From contig NZ_CP053381.1 in assembly GCF_017868775.1 (NCBI RefSeq), positions 3,286,001 to 3,350,000 of the forward strand: 64,000 bases of DNA, read 5' to 3'. The DNA comes from Billgrantia sulfidoxydans (GTDB lineage Bacteria; Pseudomonadota; Gammaproteobacteria; Pseudomonadales; Halomonadaceae). The notes beneath the pieces are model-generated. The model was not told the origin of the DNA. It made no database searches and saw only the letters and a program-made list of their open reading frames with translations. Each line of letters starts with the position of its first letter. The stretch's first letter is position 1. A program made the position numbers and the translations under genes. Below are positions 8,579 through 19,992 of this stretch, one piece after another.

Positions 8579-10387
8579 TCAAAAGGCGAAGATCACCAGC
8601 GCGCCGGCCACCACGAGTACCACCCGCAGCCACGCTGCGCGCCGTGCGATCACCCCGTAGGAGATGGCGGCGAGGCCCAGCGCGATCTTGAGCGCATCGA
8701 AAACGGCCCAGAGCGGATCGAAGGCCAGGCGGATCACATCGGGATTGGCGACCATGGCCAGCGGAATGATGTAGAGCCCGATACCCAATGCCATGGCTTT
8801 CATCGCCACCTTGAGCCAGTTCTCCCCGACCATGCCGGCGGCGATGAACACCCCGCCGCATACCGGCGGCGTGATGGTCGAGAGCAGCGCGAACCAGAAC
8901 ACGAACAGGTGCGCCAATAAGGGCTCGAGCCCCAGCGCGGTGAGCGCCGGCCCCGCCACCGAGACGCAGATCACGTAGGCGGCCGTGGTCGGCACCTCCA
9001 TGCCCAGCACCAGGCAGGCGAGCGCGGTGAGCAGCAGCGCCGGCCACAGCATCTCGTTCGACAGCGAGAGGATGCCGGAGGTGATCTTGACCCCGAGCCC
9101 CGTCAGCGAGAGCACGCCGATCACCAGCGAGGCACAGATGATGATGGCGCCGATCACCGCTACCTGGCGGCCGGCGGTGACCACCGCCTCGGCCATGCGC
9201 GAGGCGAAACCGCGCAGGGAGAAGGTGAGGTTCACGTCGAAGAACAGCAGCAGCATGCCGGCGAAGATGGCAATGCTGGCGGCGTACTGAGGGGTGTAGC
9301 CGCCGAGAAAGATGCGTTCGAGCAGCAGTACGAAGGGCACGGCGAAGAACAGCGAGGTGATCGCCACCTCCCTGCCGCCGGGCCGATCTCCCGCCGCCAT
9401 GGGGCGCAGGTCGTGGCGGGTGGCGTAGGCGTTGATGCCCATCCACACGGTGGCGAAGTAGAGGATCGCCGGCAGCAGCGCCGCGGCCATGATCTGGGTG
9501 TAGGGCGTGCCGGTGAGTTCGACCATGACGAACGCCCCCGCCCCCATCAGCGGCGGCATGATCTGCCCGCCGGAGGAAGCCACCGCCTCGACGCCCCCGG
9601 CCAGGGCGCGCGGATAGCCCAGGCGCACCATGGAGGGAATAGTGATGGCCCCGGTGGAGGCCACGTTGGCCGAGGCCGAGCCGGAGATCGAGCCCATGAG
9701 CGCCGAGGAGATTACCGCCACCTTGGCTGCGCCACCGGTCAGGCGGCCGGCGACGGCGCTGGCCATGTTCATGAAGCCGCGACCCGCTTCGCCGGCGTTG
9801 AGCACCGCGCCGAAAATGACGAAAACCGCTACCACGCCGACGCTGACCCCCGTCAACTTGCCCCACAGGCCTCCCTCGGCGATGGTCAGGGTGCCGACGA
9901 AACTCTGTATCGGCAGCCCTGGGTGGCCGAACTGGCCGGGCACCATGTCGCCCAACAGGCCATAGAGAAGTGCCGCCAGCGTCACCAGCGGCAGCGGCCA
10001 GCCGATCGCCCGACGGGCCGTTTCCAGCGCCAGTACGATCAAGAATGCCCCGACGAGCATCTGGAAATGGGTATCGATGAAACCGTACTGGCTCGCCAAC
10101 GCCTCCTCGTTGAAGGCGATGTAACCGCAGGCGGCAATACCCAGCAGGGTCAGCAGCCAACCGCTGCCGCGTTCATAAGGGGTTCGCGCCGCATGAATCA
10201 GGATCCAGGGCAGTGCCAGCGCCATGTGGATCGGCCGGCTGACCAAGGCAGGGGCCAGACCGTAAAAAATCAAACCGAGATGGAAGATGACAGTGACCGC
10301 GCCCAGGAACACCCAGGCGGGATGCGTGCGCGGCAAACCGTCGCCGACGACCGAGCCGGCCGCCGGGGAAGATAACGTCAGTGGCAT
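8579..10387 (-). CDS. TRAP transporter fused small/large permease (DctQM-type)
   Basis: This 602-residue, strongly hydrophobic protein combines the 4-helix DctQ-like region (first ~170 residues) with the 12-helix DctM-like permease (from about FGHPGLPIQSF onward), the usual form in TAXI systems. It would import an organic solute with sodium, using the binding protein encoded just upstream. An in-frame ATG 129 bp upstream exists but would overlap the binding-protein gene; the ATG at 10387, giving MPLTLSSPAAG, lies in the gap after that gene and is preferred. The substrate cannot be read from sequence. Confidence 0.9.
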   Translation of the reverse strand: MPLTLSSPAAGSVVGDGLPRTHPAWVFLGAVTVIFHLGLIFYGLAPALVSRPIHMALALPWILIHAARTPYERGSGWLLTLLGIAACGYIAFNEEALASQYGFIDTHFQMLVGAFLIVLALETARRAIGWPLPLVTLAALLYGLLGDMVPGQFGHPGLPIQSFVGTLTIAEGGLWGKLTGVSVGVVAVFVIFGAVLNAGEAGRGFMNMASAVAGRLTGGAAKVAVISSALMGSISGSASANVASTGAITIPSMVRLGYPRALAGGVEAVASSGGQIMPPLMGAGAFVMVELTGTPYTQIMAAALLPAILYFATVWMGINAYATRHDLRPMAAGDRPGGREVAITSLFFAVPFVLLLERIFLGGYTPQYAASIAIFAGMLLLFFDVNLTFSLRGFASRMAEAVVTAGRQVAVIGAIIICASLVIGVLSLTGLGVKITSGILSLSNEMLWPALLLTALACLVLGMEVPTTAAYVICVSVAGPALTALGLEPLLAHLFVFWFALLSTITPPVCGGVFIAAGMVGENWLKVAMKAMALGIGLYIIPLAMVANPDVIRLAFDPLWAVFDALKIALGLAAISYGVIARRAAWLRVVLVVAGALVIFAF

Positions 10388-10439
10388 AAGGAAGCCTTGA
10401 AAAAGGCCAGCGGCGAAGCTCGCCGGCTGGCCGGCAGGG

Positions 10440-11417
10440 TTAACGCAAGTCGTCAGGAATCTCGATGTCGGCTTCATCGTAATAGCGCACGGCCCCCGGG
10501 TGCAGGGTGCCGGCAATGTTGCCGATCATGTCAGGGGTGATACCACCCCACCAGGGCGACTCCTCGGCCATGGCATCGCGGCGCTCCCAGAACGTCTTGG
10601 TCAGGGTATAAGCGGTTTCTTCGTCCATGTTGGTCGTGGTATAGGCGATCACCGGCAGCGAGGTGGTCTCGACCGCTTCATCGATGCCGTTATAGGTGCC
10701 AGCCGGGATGGTCTGACGCGCCGCGCCGGTCTGTTCGATCTGCTCGTCGGTCAGGCTGACCAGGCTGACCGGCATGCTGGCGGCGGTCTCGATCACGTTG
10801 GGGGTGGGGAAAGAGCTTGCCGTGACGAAGGCATCGATCTGTCCATTCTTCAACGCATCCGGGCCGCTGCCGATCTCGGCATCCGCCACTTCCACCTTGT
10901 CCTGCAGGTCGAAAAGTTCGAGATAGCGTTCGGCCTCGCGAGCGCCGAAGGTGCCGCGACCGATGAGGATTTCCTTGCCCTCGAGATCCTCGAGGCCGAT
11001 CACGCCCGCGTCGCCCGCCACCACGAAGTGCATGGTGATGGAGGGAATCGGGAACAGGCCGCGAATCTCCTCGAAGCGCGGGCTCTGCCGTTCGGCGAAG
11101 GGGCCTTCGCCAGCCATGGCCTGTTCGACCAGCCCCGGCGGCGTGGTGAAGACATAGTTGCCCTGGCGCGCCATCACCTCCATGACGTTCTGCACCGAGC
11201 CCTGGCTCTCTTCCAGGGTCAGCACGACCTCACCGTCGGTGCCCTGGCGAATGGCCTCGGAAAGTTCGACGCCCATCTGATAATAGGCGGTACCCGCCGA
11301 GGCGGACTTGTAGGTCACACGGGTCTCGGCCTGGGCGGACAGTGCGGTGGCGCCCACCAACACGGCGGTGGCCGATGCCAGCAGGGTGCGGGTGAAGGCG
11401 TGCTTGGGATGCGGCAT
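10440..11417 (-). CDS. TAXI-family TRAP transporter solute-binding protein
   Basis: This 325-residue periplasmic protein has a clear signal peptide (MPHPKHAFTRTLLASATAVLVGATALSAQA, cleavage after the AQA at about residue 30; shown here in parts: basic n-region, hydrophobic core, AQA site). The mature part starts TRVTYKSASAGTAYYQMG, the typical TAXI ligand-binding opening, and contains LEGKEILIGRGTFGAREAE. It delivers substrate to the fused permease encoded next. As first gene of the operon it is divergent from an SDR dehydrogenase across a 137-bp AT-rich promoter region. Confidence 0.92.
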   Translation of the reverse strand: MPHPKHAFTRTLLASATAVLVGATALSAQAETRVTYKSASAGTAYYQMGVELSEAIRQGTDGEVVLTLEESQGSVQNVMEVMARQGNYVFTTPPGLVEQAMAGEGPFAERQSPRFEEIRGLFPIPSITMHFVVAGDAGVIGLEDLEGKEILIGRGTFGAREAERYLELFDLQDKVEVADAEIGSGPDALKNGQIDAFVTASSFPTPNVIETAASMPVSLVSLTDEQIEQTGAARQTIPAGTYNGIDEAVETTSLPVIAYTTTNMDEETAYTLTKTFWERRDAMAEESPWWGGITPDMIGNIAGTLHPGAVRYYDEADIEIPDDLR

Positions 11418-11472
11418 GTGATTCTTCCTCGAGTGTCCAGCAGTCGTTGACGATGCACTTGTTGTAGTGTTT

Positions 11473-11517
11473 CAGGATGACGCATTTATTAGGAAACATC
11501 CTGCAAAAGACTATAAT
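11473..11517 (+). promoter_or_regulatory. Divergent promoter region with inverted repeat
   Basis: The 137-bp gap between the TAXI operon and the SDR gene is AT-rich. It holds a perfect TATAAT (11512-11517) on the plus strand, about 37 bases before the SDR start codon, and an inverted repeat CAGGATG (11473-11479) with CATCCTG (11497-11503), spaced 17 bp, covering the expected -35 zone. The arrangement suits an operator controlling one or both genes. No regulator gene is adjacent. Confidence 0.45.
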
Positions 11518-11554
11518 GCCGATTTTTTGGCGCAAGGGAAATTTAGGATTAGCC

Positions 11555-12283
11555 ATGCGTACCACGGCCGTAATCGGCGGCGCCGGAGGAATCGGCAGCG
11601 CCATCGTCGAACAGCTGCTCGCGGCGGGCGATTTCGTTCATGTCCTGGACCTCGAGGAGCGACGCGCGACGGCGGCGCCCCTGGTCGACGCCTGGCCGCA
11701 GCGATGCGCCTTCGTCGGCTGTGACCTGGGCCGCCCCGAGGATATCTCCGCCGCCTTCGCCGGGATCGAGGCGCGGGGCGCCGGGCTCGACGTGTTCGTC
11801 AGCGCCGCCGGCGTGATCCAGCGCGGGCCTTTCGTCGAGGTGCCGGCCGACGCGCTCGACGCCATGCTGACGGTCAACGTCCGCGGCGCCTACCAGGCAC
11901 TGCAGGCCGCCGCCCGATTGATGATGGCCGGTGGCGGCGGGCGTATCGTCATCGTCGCCTCGGCCCATGGCCTGCGTACCACCAGCGAGCGTTCGGCCTA
12001 TGCCATGTGCAAGGGCGCCATGCTGGCGCTCACTCGCGCCCTGGCGGTGGAACTGGGCCCCCACGGCATCCTGGTCAACGCCGTAGCCCCGGGGCCGGTC
12101 AGCGTGGGCATGCAGGATGCCGAGTCCGAATCGCGGCGGCGCTGGCAGGCAGCGACGCCGCTCGGCCGGGTGGCCGAAGCCGGCGAGGTGGCCCGGGCCG
12201 TGGCCTTCCTCGCCTGCGCCGAGAACACCTTCGTCAGCGGAGAGACGCTGGTGGTGGATGGCGGCGCCAACGTCTCGATGTAG
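11555..12283 (+). CDS. Short-chain dehydrogenase/reductase (SDR)
   Basis: This 242-residue classical SDR has the nucleotide-binding turn GGAGGIG, the structural SAAG (in place of NNAG), the catalytic serine in IVASAHG and the YAMCK catalytic pair, then the usual VNAVAPGPV. It should oxidise or reduce a small alcohol/ketone with NAD(P). The ATG at 11555 with AGGA upstream fits the Rossmann start; an upstream in-frame ATG adds 26 unrelated residues encoded by the promoter region. It is divergent from the TAXI-TRAP operon and may metabolise the imported solute, which is inference. Confidence 0.88.
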   Translation: MRTTAVIGGAGGIGSAIVEQLLAAGDFVHVLDLEERRATAAPLVDAWPQRCAFVGCDLGRPEDISAAFAGIEARGAGLDVFVSAAGVIQRGPFVEVPADALDAMLTVNVRGAYQALQAAARLMMAGGGGRIVIVASAHGLRTTSERSAYAMCKGAMLALTRALAVELGPHGILVNAVAPGPVSVGMQDAESESRRRWQAATPLGRVAEAGEVARAVAFLACAENTFVSGETLVVDGGANVSM

Positions 12284-12352
12284 GGAAACGCTGCACAATT
12301 TGCACAGCGCTTCCATGGCACTTCCATAGCGCCGTTCTCGACGTCACTGGGG

Positions 12353-14788
<2,436 letters not shown>

Positions 14789-14836
14789 GAAGACCTCGTC
14801 CTGAAGCTAGGAAAGCCGGTACACACTGAGCTGAGC

Positions 14837-14864
14837 AATGCGGGCGACGGCGGCCAACTTCAAG
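14837..14864 (-). promoter_or_regulatory. Candidate sigma-32 (heat-shock) promoter of lon
   Basis: On the minus strand CTTGAAG (complement of 14858-14864) is followed after 13 bp by CCCGCATT (complement of 14837-14844). This is close to the sigma-32 consensus CTTGAAA and CCCCATNT with allowed spacing, and lies about 50-75 bp before the lon start codon. Confidence 0.45.
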
Positions 14865-14909
14865 TCGGGCGTATCATTTGCCTGCGAAAGAAAAGGACGC
14901 CGCGCCTCT

Positions 14910-16148
14910 TCAGCGCCACAGGGGCGGCAGCGGGCGGCCGTTGACGCGCACCTGGCCCCGCCCGACGTCGACCTCGAGCGTGCGGGTATCCAGTGGCAAG
15001 CCGAGCCAGAGGGCAACCACGGTAGGCAGCTCGTACCAGGTGAAGTCGCCGTCGAGGCGCCGCCGCCAGCGCTCCTTGGCTTCGGGTTGGTCGAGGTCGG
15101 TCAGGCTCAGTGCCTCCAGCCGGCGGCCGTCGAAGAACAGCGCGCCATCGACGCGCGCCGCCAGCCCCAGCATCGGGCTGTCCAGCTCGAGGCGCTTGAG
15201 GTCGAGACGCGGCGAGTCCTGCAGGATCGCCAGCAGGTAGGGTTCGAGCTCGGCCAGCAGCGCCTCGCGGTCGCCAGCGTGGCGACCGCTGGCGGCCAGC
15301 TCACGCAGCCGCGACATGGTGCTGCGGATCGCATCGGCATTGAGCCGCGACAGCTCGGCTTCTACCTGCCCGGTCAACAGGACCTGCTCGGCGGTGTGGA
15401 TCTCGCCCAGGTCGAGGTCGAGCTGCATGCGCAGCTCCTGGTCGTCCAGCGAGACCCGATTTGCCAGGCGCACGGCGGTGGCATCGAGCTTGAGCTGGGG
15501 CTGGTGCCAGGAGAGCGATTCGACCAGCAGGCGGTCCTCCTGGGTGAAGGCGTGCGCTCCCTCGGTATAGGCATACTGGCTGTTGAGCGTGGCGGGACCG
15601 ATTTCCAGCCGCACGGCACCGTCGCTGAGCGTCCACGCCTCCAGCTGGGCGCGCAGCCGCCAGTCGCCCTGTTCGCCGCTGAAGCGCAGGCGCCCCCCTT
15701 CGAAGGTCAGCTCGCGCTGCTGCTGGGTGATACGCAGAGGGGACAGCTGAATCCCGCCCTCGAGGGCACCGTTCAGGGTGTGGTAGCTGGCCTCCCACTG
15801 GGGCGGAGAAGAGGCCAGCGAATCGCCGAACAGATTGTCACCGTCGGGGCCATGGCGGAGCATCGCCTCGCCGTCGAGCTGCGTGCTGAGCACGCCATGG
15901 CGGGCATGATAGGTCAGCTCCAGCTGCCACGTCTGGCCGAACAGCGGCGCCAGGAGAATGCGCCCGGTCGAGGACCACCAGCCCTGCTCCACGTCCACGC
16001 GCTTGATGTCGATCTCCCCGCGCGCCTCCAGGTCGGTGAGCGTACGGGCCATTTCCCGCTCGAACAGCCAGCTCGAGACCGCCTGCCCCGCCAGCCAGGC
16101 CAGCACCACCACGACCAGCAGCGGGACGATGAGCCGTTCCTTGCGCAT
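14910..16148 (-). CDS. DUF945 family protein (YdgA-like)
   Basis: This 412-residue protein has an N-terminal membrane anchor or uncleaved signal (about residues 6-26, LIVPLLVVVVLAWLAGQAV) followed by a soluble region that reads like the YdgA/DUF945 family, including GWWSSTGRILL and repeated beta-strand pattern. The family is periplasmic or inner-membrane-anchored with unknown molecular role. It stands between pgpA and lon, 54 bp after pgpA. Nothing in the sequence points to an enzyme active site. Confidence 0.75.
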   Translation of the reverse strand: MRKERLIVPLLVVVVLAWLAGQAVSSWLFEREMARTLTDLEARGEIDIKRVDVEQGWWSSTGRILLAPLFGQTWQLELTYHARHGVLSTQLDGEAMLRHGPDGDNLFGDSLASSPPQWEASYHTLNGALEGGIQLSPLRITQQQRELTFEGGRLRFSGEQGDWRLRAQLEAWTLSDGAVRLEIGPATLNSQYAYTEGAHAFTQEDRLLVESLSWHQPQLKLDATAVRLANRVSLDDQELRMQLDLDLGEIHTAEQVLLTGQVEAELSRLNADAIRSTMSRLRELAASGRHAGDREALLAELEPYLLAILQDSPRLDLKRLELDSPMLGLAARVDGALFFDGRRLEALSLTDLDQPEAKERWRRRLDGDFTWYELPTVVALWLGLPLDTRTLEVDVGRGQVRVNGRPLPPLWR

Positions 16149-16202
16149 AGCGTTCGCCTCCCTGTCGGTTTCCTTGCGCCAGCCCGTTCAACAATAGGTA
16201 AC

Positions 16203-16676
16203 TTAGTGCAACCAGAGCCACAGGTGCATCGTGCTCCAGGCGTAGATGGCAGCCAGGACGTCATCGATCATGATGCCGAACCCGCCCGCCACGCGCCGAT
16301 CGGCCCAGCGAATCGGCCATGGCTTGAACACGTCGAAGATGCGGAACAGCACGAAGCCCCACAGCGCCGCTTCCCAGGAGAACGGGACGGCGGCCATGGC
16401 GATCCAGTAGCCGACGAACTCGTCCCATACGATGCCGGAGTGATCGTGGACCCCGAGGTCGCGCGAGGTCTTGTCGCATAGCCACACGCCGGCCAGGAAG
16501 GAGACCGTCACCAGCGAGAGATACCAGGTCAGCGGCAGCTCCGAGAGCAGCCAGTAGAAGGGGATCGCCGCCAGGGTACCGAAGGTGCCCGGCGCCCAGG
16601 GCACGCCGCCGCTGCCCAGGCCGAAGGCGAAGAAGTGGACGGGGCGCCGCCAGACGCTCGGCGGGCAGCGGTTCAT
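16203..16676 (-). CDS. pgpA: Phosphatidylglycerophosphatase A
   Basis: This 157-residue inner-membrane enzyme dephosphorylates phosphatidylglycerophosphate to phosphatidylglycerol. Family landmarks are visible: FGLGSGGVPWAPGTFGTLAAIP near the N-terminus (given in part), WDEFVGYW in the middle, and GGFGIMIDDVLA near the C-terminus with the conserved acidic pair. It overlaps the thiL stop by 4 bp (ATGA), so the two are translationally coupled, as in many gammaproteobacteria. Confidence 0.95.
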   Translation of the reverse strand: MNRCPPSVWRRPVHFFAFGLGSGGVPWAPGTFGTLAAIPFYWLLSELPLTWYLSLVTVSFLAGVWLCDKTSRDLGVHDHSGIVWDEFVGYWIAMAAVPFSWEAALWGFVLFRIFDVFKPWPIRWADRRVAGGFGIMIDDVLAAIYAWSTMHLWLWLH

Positions 16677-17635
16677 GACCCGCCCCCGCGGAAGTGCTGC
16701 CAGCCATGGCTACCCTCGAGGGCGACGCCCGAGATACCGGCCTCGCCACGAACCGTACCGATCGCGGTCAGCGCCAGCCCCTGCGCCGCCAGGCGACGCC
16801 TGGCCTCCTCCAGGGCGCTGCGGGGCAGGCTGACCAGAAGTTCGTAGTCGTCGCCGCCGCACAGCGCGGCGCGACTGGCCGCCGCCTCGCCCAGCGCCTC
16901 GACCAGGCCATCCGCCAGCGGCAGCGCCTCGGGCTCGAGCCCGGCGCCCACGCCCGACGCCGCGAGGAGGTGTTCGAGATCGGCCAGCAGGCCGTCGGAG
17001 ATGTCGATGGCGGCACGGGCCAGGCCGCGCAGCGCCTGGCCGGCTGCGAGCCGCGGGGTCGGCTTGAGGTAGCGGGCCAGCAGCGGGTGGCCGAGGTCAC
17101 GCTCGCCGCGCTGCCACAGCGCCAACCCACCGGCCCCACCGCCGAGCGCACCGGTCACGGCCAGCACGTCGCCGGCTCGGGCTCCGCCGCGGGACAGCGC
17201 TTCCCCGTTCGGCACTTCGCCCATCACCGTGACCCCGACGGCGAGTTCGCCGCGGGTCACGTCGCCCCCCACCAGCGCGACATGGCTGGCCTGGCAGAGC
17301 GAATGAAAACCGCGGGCGAACTCCGCCAGCCACGCCTCGTCGTCATTCTCGAGCGCCAGCGCCATGAGGCACCAGCGCGGCTCGGCCCCCATCGCGGCGA
17401 GATCGCTCAGGCTCACCGCCAGGGCACGGTAGCCGATTGCCTCGGCCGGTGCGTCGGCGGGAAAGTGCACGCCGGCCACCGAAGTATCGACGCTGACCGC
17501 CAGCTGCCTTCCCGGCCGCGGGGCGAGCAGCGCACAGTCGTCACCCACGCCCAGCGGCACGCCGGCCTCCGGGCCGGGTGCAGCGGGCGTGAAATGGCGG
17601 GCGATCAGTTCGAATTCGCTGGCCACCGGTGGCAC
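16673..17635 (-). CDS. thiL: Thiamine-monophosphate kinase
   Basis: This 320-residue kinase phosphorylates thiamine monophosphate to the cofactor thiamine diphosphate. The N-terminal GVGDDCALL and SVDTSVAGVHF, the middle GGDVTRG, and the later AIDISDGLLADL and GGDDYELL are the conserved ATP/Mg2+ and substrate motifs. Cytoplasmic. It starts 2 bp after the nusB stop and overlaps pgpA by 4 bp. Confidence 0.96.
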   Translation of the reverse strand: MPPVASEFELIARHFTPAAPGPEAGVPLGVGDDCALLAPRPGRQLAVSVDTSVAGVHFPADAPAEAIGYRALAVSLSDLAAMGAEPRWCLMALALENDDEAWLAEFARGFHSLCQASHVALVGGDVTRGELAVGVTVMGEVPNGEALSRGGARAGDVLAVTGALGGGAGGLALWQRGERDLGHPLLARYLKPTPRLAAGQALRGLARAAIDISDGLLADLEHLLAASGVGAGLEPEALPLADGLVEALGEAAASRAALCGGDDYELLVSLPRSALEEARRRLAAQGLALTAIGTVRGEAGISGVALEGSHGWQHFRGGGS

Positions 17636-17637
17636 CT

Positions 17638-18144
17638 TCAGCCGCGACGCGCCCTGACCTCGGCGCTACGCAACCGGGCGGCCAGCTTGTCGAGAATGCC
17701 GTTGACGTACTTGTGCCCGTCGGTGGCGCCGAAGGACTTGGCGAGCTCGACGCCTTCGTTGATCACGACCCGGTAGGGGACGTCCAGCCGGCGGCTGAGC
17801 TCGTAGGCGCCCAGGCGCAGGATGGCCAGTTCGATGGGGTCGAGGTCTTCCAGGCGGCGGTCGAGCAGAGGCGCGATGGCGGCATCCAGGTCGTCACGGA
17901 AACGTACCACGTTGTGCAGCAGCTCGTGGAACAGGGCCAGGTCGGCGATCTGCATCACCTTGGCCCAGTTCTCGTGATCCTCCAGGTCGTCATCGGGCAG
18001 CTGGCTGCGGAACTCGGCCTCCACGGCGGTCGCCGACTTGCCGGTCATGTGCCACTGGTAGAGGCCTTGTACCGCCAGTTCGCGGGCCGCGCGCCGTGCC
18101 TGCTGGCCTGCCGACGGGGTGCGCTGCGGACGCGATTCACTCAT
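17638..18144 (-). CDS. nusB: Transcription antitermination protein NusB
   Basis: This 168-residue all-helical RNA-binding protein works with NusE (ribosomal protein S10) at boxA sites in rRNA operons. The N-terminal [15 protein letters not shown] and the C-terminal [16 protein letters not shown] with FVNGILD-like ending ([10 protein letters not shown]) are diagnostic. It overlaps the ribH stop by 4 bp. The chain is somewhat longer than E. coli NusB because of N- and C-terminal extensions rich in basic residues. Confidence 0.96.
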   Translation of the reverse strand: MSESRPQRTPSAGQQARRAARELAVQGLYQWHMTGKSATAVEAEFRSQLPDDDLEDHENWAKVMQIADLALFHELLHNVVRFRDDLDAAIAPLLDRRLEDLDPIELAILRLGAYELSRRLDVPYRVVINEGVELAKSFGATDGHKYVNGILDKLAARLRSAEVRARRG

Positions 18145-18638
18145 GAAGCTTCTCCGCTCTGGTTGTCACCGAAACCACGCAGCAACGACACCATCTCCAT
18201 GGCGGCCATGGCGGCCTCGGCGCCCTTGTTGCCGGCCTTGGTGCCGGAGCGCTCGATGGCCTGCTCGATCGAGTTGACCGTCAGCACGCCGTTGGCGATG
18301 GGCGTCTCGAACTCGAGCTGGAGGTTGCCCAGCGCCGCGTTGCAGCCACCGGCCACGTACTCGAAGTGCGGCGTGCCGCCACGGATCACCGCGCCGAGGG
18401 CGATCACCGCGTCGGGACGCGCCACCTGCAGGGCGCGCTTCACTGCCAACGGCAGCTCCCAGGCCCCCGGCACGTGAACGATATCGATGTTCTCGGCCTC
18501 CACGCCGTGGCGCACCAGGCTATCCACGGCGCCTTCGACCAGGCTATCGACCACGTGATGGTTGAAACGCCCCACCACGATCACGTAACGACCGTCGACG
18601 TCGACGAAGTTGCCTTCCAGTTGAGACAGGGTATGCAT
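18141..18638 (-). CDS. ribH: 6,7-dimethyl-8-ribityllumazine synthase
   Basis: This 165-residue enzyme condenses the ribulose-phosphate-derived four-carbon unit made by the RibB activity with the pyrimidine product of RibD, giving lumazine, the direct riboflavin precursor. Conserved blocks include [27 protein letters not shown] and [16 protein letters not shown]. It overlaps nusB by 4 bp and follows ribBA after a 107-bp gap that contains a hairpin. Confidence 0.97.
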   Translation of the reverse strand: MHTLSQLEGNFVDVDGRYVIVVGRFNHHVVDSLVEGAVDSLVRHGVEAENIDIVHVPGAWELPLAVKRALQVARPDAVIALGAVIRGGTPHFEYVAGGCNAALGNLQLEFETPIANGVLTVNSIEQAIERSGTKAGNKGAEAAMAAMEMVSLLRGFGDNQSGEAS

Positions 18639-18695
18639 CGCTGATTCCTGAAAATGATCCTGCTGAAAAACGATAGGTTCCGGCTGAAGTCGCGC

Positions 18696-18718
18696 GGGCC
18701 GGCAACTGGTGCCGGCCC
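18696..18718 (-). terminator. Hairpin between ribBA and ribH
   Basis: A 9-bp GC-rich stem (18696-18704 with 18710-18718, loop of 5) follows the ribBA stop codon. A U-run appears only about 25 bases later, so it may be a weak terminator, an attenuator or an RNA-processing site within the rib operon. Confidence 0.35.
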
Positions 18719-18745
18719 CCCCTTGTACATGGAAAGAGCGTCGGC

Positions 18746-19900
18746 TCAGCCTTCGGCGACCGCCCCCTCATCCCCCGGTGCGATCAGCTCGACCACCTCG
18801 AGGTCGAAACCGGACAGCGCCGAGAACTTCCATGGCGAGCTGAGCAGTCGCATGCGCCCCACGCCGAGGTGTCGCAGTATCTGCGAACCGGTGCCGATGG
18901 TCAGGTAGTTGCCGGCACCGTCGGAGTCGCTGGTGCGAGGCAGGCGGCGGCGCTCCAGGAATACCTCCAACTGATCGCGAAAGTCCTGGTGCGGGCGGCC
19001 ATCGTCGAGCAGCACGAACACGCCGTGCTCGACCCGGGCGATCTCTTCCAGCGCGCTGTGGGTCGTCCAGTTGCGGCTCTCGCTCTTCTGCAGCCCCAGC
19101 AGGTCGCGCATGGTGTCGGCCAGATGCACCCGTACCGTGGTCAGAACATCGGGGCTCGGCTCCCCCTTCACCAGCGCCACATGGTGGGCATTCTGGATCC
19201 GATCGTGGAAGATGTGCAGGGTCAGCTTGCCGACGGCCGTATCGACCAGCGTGGACTCCACCGGCTCGACCGTCTGCTCGTTGTGGATGCGGTAGTGGAT
19301 CAGGTCGGCGATGGTGCCCATCTTGATGCCGTGCTCGGCGGCGAAGCGCTCGAGCTCCGGGCGCCGCGCCATGCTGCCGTCGTCGTTCATGATCTCGCAG
19401 ATCACGCCGCTGGGATCGAAGCCGGCCAGGGCGGCCAGGTCACAGGCCGCCTCGGTATGCCCGGCACGGCGCAGCACGCCGCCCGGCTCCGCCATCAGCG
19501 GGAAGATGTGGCCGGGCTGAACGATGTCCTCGGCACGGGCATTGCGCGCCGCGGCCACCTGCACCGTACGTGCGCGGTCGGCGGCCGAGATCCCGGTGGT
19601 CACGCCTTCGGCGGCCTCGATGGAGAGGGTGAACTTGGTGCCGAAGCCGGAACCGTTGTCGCTGACCATCAGCGGCAGCTTGAGGCGCTCGCAGCGCTCG
19701 CGGGTCATCGGCATGCAGATCAGGCCGCGCGCATGGCGCGCCATGAAGTTGATATGCTCGGCCTCGACCTTCTCCGCGGCCATGATGATATCGCCTTCGT
19801 TCTCGCGATCCTCATCATCCATGAGGATCACCATCTTGCCCTGCCGAATGTCCTCGATCAGGTCTTCGATGGGAGCCAGGCCCCCGGGGGAAGATTGCAC
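18746..19900 (-). CDS. ribBA: 3,4-dihydroxy-2-butanone-4-phosphate synthase with degenerate GTP cyclohydrolase II domain
   Basis: This 384-residue protein has an intact N-terminal RibB domain ([10 protein letters not shown] metal/substrate motif, HTEAACDLA near residue 145), which converts ribulose 5-phosphate to the four-carbon precursor of riboflavin. The C-terminal ~180 residues align in position with RibA, but the three zinc-binding cysteines of the CX10CXC site are all absent, so GTP cyclohydrolase II activity is unlikely and a separate ribA should exist elsewhere. No ATG fits the domain; a GTG at 19900 with CGGAGA upstream gives [14 protein letters not shown] and is chosen. The ATG at 19978 would add 26 residues. 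Confidence 0.9.
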   Translation of the reverse strand: MQSSPGGLAPIEDLIEDIRQGKMVILMDDEDRENEGDIIMAAEKVEAEHINFMARHARGLICMPMTRERCERLKLPLMVSDNGSGFGTKFTLSIEAAEGVTTGISAADRARTVQVAAARNARAEDIVQPGHIFPLMAEPGGVLRRAGHTEAACDLAALAGFDPSGVICEIMNDDGSMARRPELERFAAEHGIKMGTIADLIHYRIHNEQTVEPVESTLVDTAVGKLTLHIFHDRIQNAHHVALVKGEPSPDVLTTVRVHLADTMRDLLGLQKSESRNWTTHSALEEIARVEHGVFVLLDDGRPHQDFRDQLEVFLERRRLPRTSDSDGAGNYLTIGTGSQILRHLGVGRMRLLSSPWKFSALSGFDLEVVELIAPGDEGAVAEG

Positions 19901-19992
19901 GCTGGAATCTCCGAATGTCGATCGACTTCCTGGGCGATAGGGCAGCGCAACAGCACGTTGCCGACCATATCGCACCACTTGAATGGGCGTCA

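Noticed and set aside
19901..19992. FMN riboswitch upstream of ribBA
   Set aside because: The conserved FMN-aptamer blocks were not found in the ribD-ribBA spacer or before ribH.
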